Source: Elusimicrobiota bacterium (GTDB taxonomy: Bacteria; Elusimicrobiota; Elusimicrobia; UBA1565; UBA9628). Taken from it: a stretch of 14,795 nucleotides of DNA. Under the pieces are notes generated by a model. The model was given only the letters and a program-made list of their open reading frames with translations. It had not been told where the DNA came from and did no database searches. Shown here piece after piece: positions 13,899 to 14,795 of this stretch. Position numbers and translations under genes: made by a program. The stretch covers positions 1 through 14,795 of the forward strand of contig JAMPYD010000015.1 in the NCBI GenBank assembly GCA_023700845.1. The letters run 5' to 3'. Position 1 is the stretch's first letter, and each line of letters begins with the position of its first letter.

Positions 13899-13904
13899 AG
13901 AATA
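13899..13904 (-). promoter_or_regulatory. Extended -10 element TGCTATTCT of the rhomboid-like gene, leaderless
   Basis: On the minus strand TATTCT (13904-13899) is preceded by TGC and ends 7 bases before the ATG at 13891. A weak TTAATG lies 16 bases upstream as a possible -35, within an unusually AT-rich stretch (about 13905-13950). Confidence 0.5.
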
Positions 13905-13955
13905 GCATAACCTCATTACGCATTAATAACGTCCGCAAATCAGGAAAACGAACGT

Positions 13956-14077
13956 ATGAACCACAGAGACACGGAGAACACGGAGAAAAACGGAGAGAAA
14001 GTTAACGGCAAACGACGTTCGCCGTTAACTCTTTATCCGTCGCCGTTCTCCGTGTCCTCAGTGTCTCTGTGGTTCAT
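13956..14077. repeat. 122-bp palindromic (MITE/REP-like) repeat element
   Basis: The ends (13956-13987 and 14046-14077) are 32-base inverted repeats with 30 matching bases, starting ATGAACCACAGAGACAC and ending GTGTCTCTGTGGTTCAT. Nested inside is a second palindrome, GTTAACGGC (14001-14009) with GCCGTTAAC (14021-14029), extending to 14 bases per arm with one mismatch. One strand reads as MNHRDTENTEKN, a spurious peptide I recognise from dispersed repeats in many bacterial genomes. It encodes no transposase and sits about 50 bases before murB. Confidence 0.8.
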
Positions 14078-14104
14078 CCGTCGGCCGTTCAGCCGTCGCG
14101 GTCT

Positions 14105-14110
14105 TAAAAT
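14105..14110 (+). promoter_or_regulatory. Candidate -10 element TAAAAT of murB
   Basis: TAAAAT ends 14 bases before the ATG at 14125; a second, weaker TAAAAA (14113-14118) ends 6 bases before it and would make murB leaderless too. No Shine-Dalgarno sequence is evident. The palindromic repeat ends only 27 bases upstream of TAAAAT. Confidence 0.35.
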
Positions 14111-14124
14111 GGTAAAAAGTCCGC

Positions 14125-14795
14125 ATGGACTGGATCGGGGAGCTCGAGCGCGCGGGGCTGTCTGCGCTGCGCGACGAGCCGCTCTCCCGGCACACCAGCT
14201 TCAAGATCGGCGGGCCGGCGGACGCCTTCGTGACCGCGCGGACCCGCGAGCAGGCGGCCGCGTCGCTGAAGATCGCGAAGGCGGCGGGCGTCCCGGTGTT
14301 CTTCCTCGGCTGGGGCTCGAACCTGCTGGTGCGCGACGGCGGCGTCCGCGGCCTCGTGCTCGCGCTCGGCGGCGATTTCGAGCGGATCGAATTTCCGGGC
14401 CCCGACCTGGTCCGCGCCGGCGCCGCCGCGCGCGTGCCGCAGCTGGTCGTGAGCTGCGCGGAGAACGGCCTGAGCGGGCTCGAGCCGATCGTGGGCGTGC
14501 CCGGCTGCGTGGGCGGGGCCCTGGTCATGAACGCGGGCACGCGCGAGGGGGAGATCGGGCCCTTCGTGGAGGAGGTGGAGACGCTCGATTCCGCGGGCGT
14601 TCCCGGCGTCGTTCCGCGGTCCGGCCTGGCCTTCAATTATCGTTCTAGTAATTTAGGAAAATCGCTCGTTTTATCGGCGCTGCTTCGGTTGAAGCGCGGG
14701 GTCAAAGCTGATATAATGGCCGTCGTCGCCCGTCAGCAGCAGAAGCGTTTGCAGACCCAGCCCATCCATACCTTTAATGTTGGCTCCACTTTTAA
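14125..14795 (+). CDS. murB: UDP-N-acetylenolpyruvoylglucosamine reductase, 3'-truncated by window end
   Basis: The reading frame is open from the ATG to the window end (223 complete codons; about 75 more expected). MurB reduces UDP-GlcNAc-enolpyruvate to UDP-MurNAc with NADPH and FAD, the second committed step of peptidoglycan synthesis in the cytoplasm. Seen motifs are HTSFKIGGPAD (23-33), FFLGWGSNLLVRDGG (59-73, FAD binding), GLSGLEPIVGVPGCVGGALV (115-134), MNAGTREGEIG (135-145), FNYRSSN (170-176) and NVGSTF (218-223). In type II MurB the Ser of the GSxF motif, here S221, is the proton donor. From about codon 171 (14635) codon use shifts sharply to A/T-ending codons. It lies alone after the rhomboid-like divergent gene; partners downstream are outside the window. 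Confidence 0.93.
   Translation, partial: MDWIGELERAGLSALRDEPLSRHTSFKIGGPADAFVTARTREQAAASLKIAKAAGVPVFFLGWGSNLLVRDGGVRGLVLALGGDFERIEFPGPDLVRAGAAARVPQLVVSCAENGLSGLEPIVGVPGCVGGALVMNAGTREGEIGPFVEEVETLDSAGVPGVVPRSGLAFNYRSSNLGKSLVLSALLRLKRGVKADIMAVVARQQQKRLQTQPIHTFNVGSTF
14689..14717 (+). promoter_or_regulatory. Candidate promoter inside murB
   Basis: TTGAAG (14689-14694) and a perfect TATAAT (14712-14717) are separated by 17 bases, close to the sigma-70 consensus, inside the coding sequence. It lies in the AT-rich 3' part of murB and would fire toward whatever gene follows beyond the window. Confidence 0.4.

Noticed and set aside
13956..14648. Plus-strand open frame beginning MNHRDTENTE
   Set aside because: It starts inside the palindromic repeat and then runs out of frame through murB; the HRDTENTE peptide is a familiar artefact of this repeat.

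Overview
This is a GC-rich (by eye well over 65% G+C), gene-dense stretch of a chromosome from a diderm (Gram-negative-type) bacterium. It encodes a C-terminal-Phe outer-membrane beta-barrel, secreted Sec-signal proteins and a peptidoglycan-synthesis gene. The style of the signal peptides (a Leu/Ala core followed by long Ala/Pro-rich tails), the Ig-like and lectin-like secreted proteins and the dispersed 'HRDTENTE'-coding palindromic repeat remind me of Elusimicrobiota. That assignment is an impression only; no marker gene here proves it.

Layout. (1) 33-809, minus: a cytoplasmic protein joining an Ig-like domain to two ACT domains. (2) 1032-2909, plus: a 12-helix MFS transporter with a signal peptide and a ~185-residue low-complexity N-terminal tail. 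(3) 6587-2906, minus: a tight four-gene operon of outer-membrane porin, ABC_sub_bind-type periplasmic binding protein, membrane histidine kinase and single-domain response regulator; its last stop codon lies in the same CTAG as the stop of the convergent MFS gene. (4) 6767-7732, plus: ROK-family sugar kinase. (5) 7799-8932, plus: secreted protein with two complete staphylococcal-nuclease-like domains. (6) 9010-11412, plus: secreted 800-residue protein with two copies of a lectin-like plus Ig-like unit and a unique C-terminal domain. (7) 13891-11543, minus: a rhomboid-like membrane protein, a secreted GH-A-like TIM-barrel protein with doubtful catalytic residues, then tRNA-Lys(TTT) and tRNA-Glu(TTC). 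Behind tRNA-Glu lie partial direct and inverted copies of its own 3' end, forming a terminator. (8) 13956-14077: a 122-bp palindromic repeat. (9) 14125 to the end, plus: a 3'-truncated murB.

The genes suggest two themes. The first is sensing and uptake across the envelope: the porin, binding protein and kinase/regulator are translationally linked, yet no ABC permease or ATPase is present, so the binding protein may serve signalling. The second is exported carbohydrate- or nucleic acid-directed proteins (nuclease, lectin-like protein, GH-like protein) near a sugar kinase.

The most general observation is about expression. At the first gene of several transcription units a good -10 hexamer lies only 6-7 bases before an ATG (1032, 6767, 7799, 13891, and an alternative porin ATG at 6671), which predicts leaderless mRNAs. 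Genes inside operons have Shine-Dalgarno sequences or overlapping stop/start codons instead. No CRISPR array, transposase, integrase, riboswitch or rRNA was seen. The only gene-poor stretch close to 300 bases (11413-11717) holds the two tRNAs and the repeat cluster.
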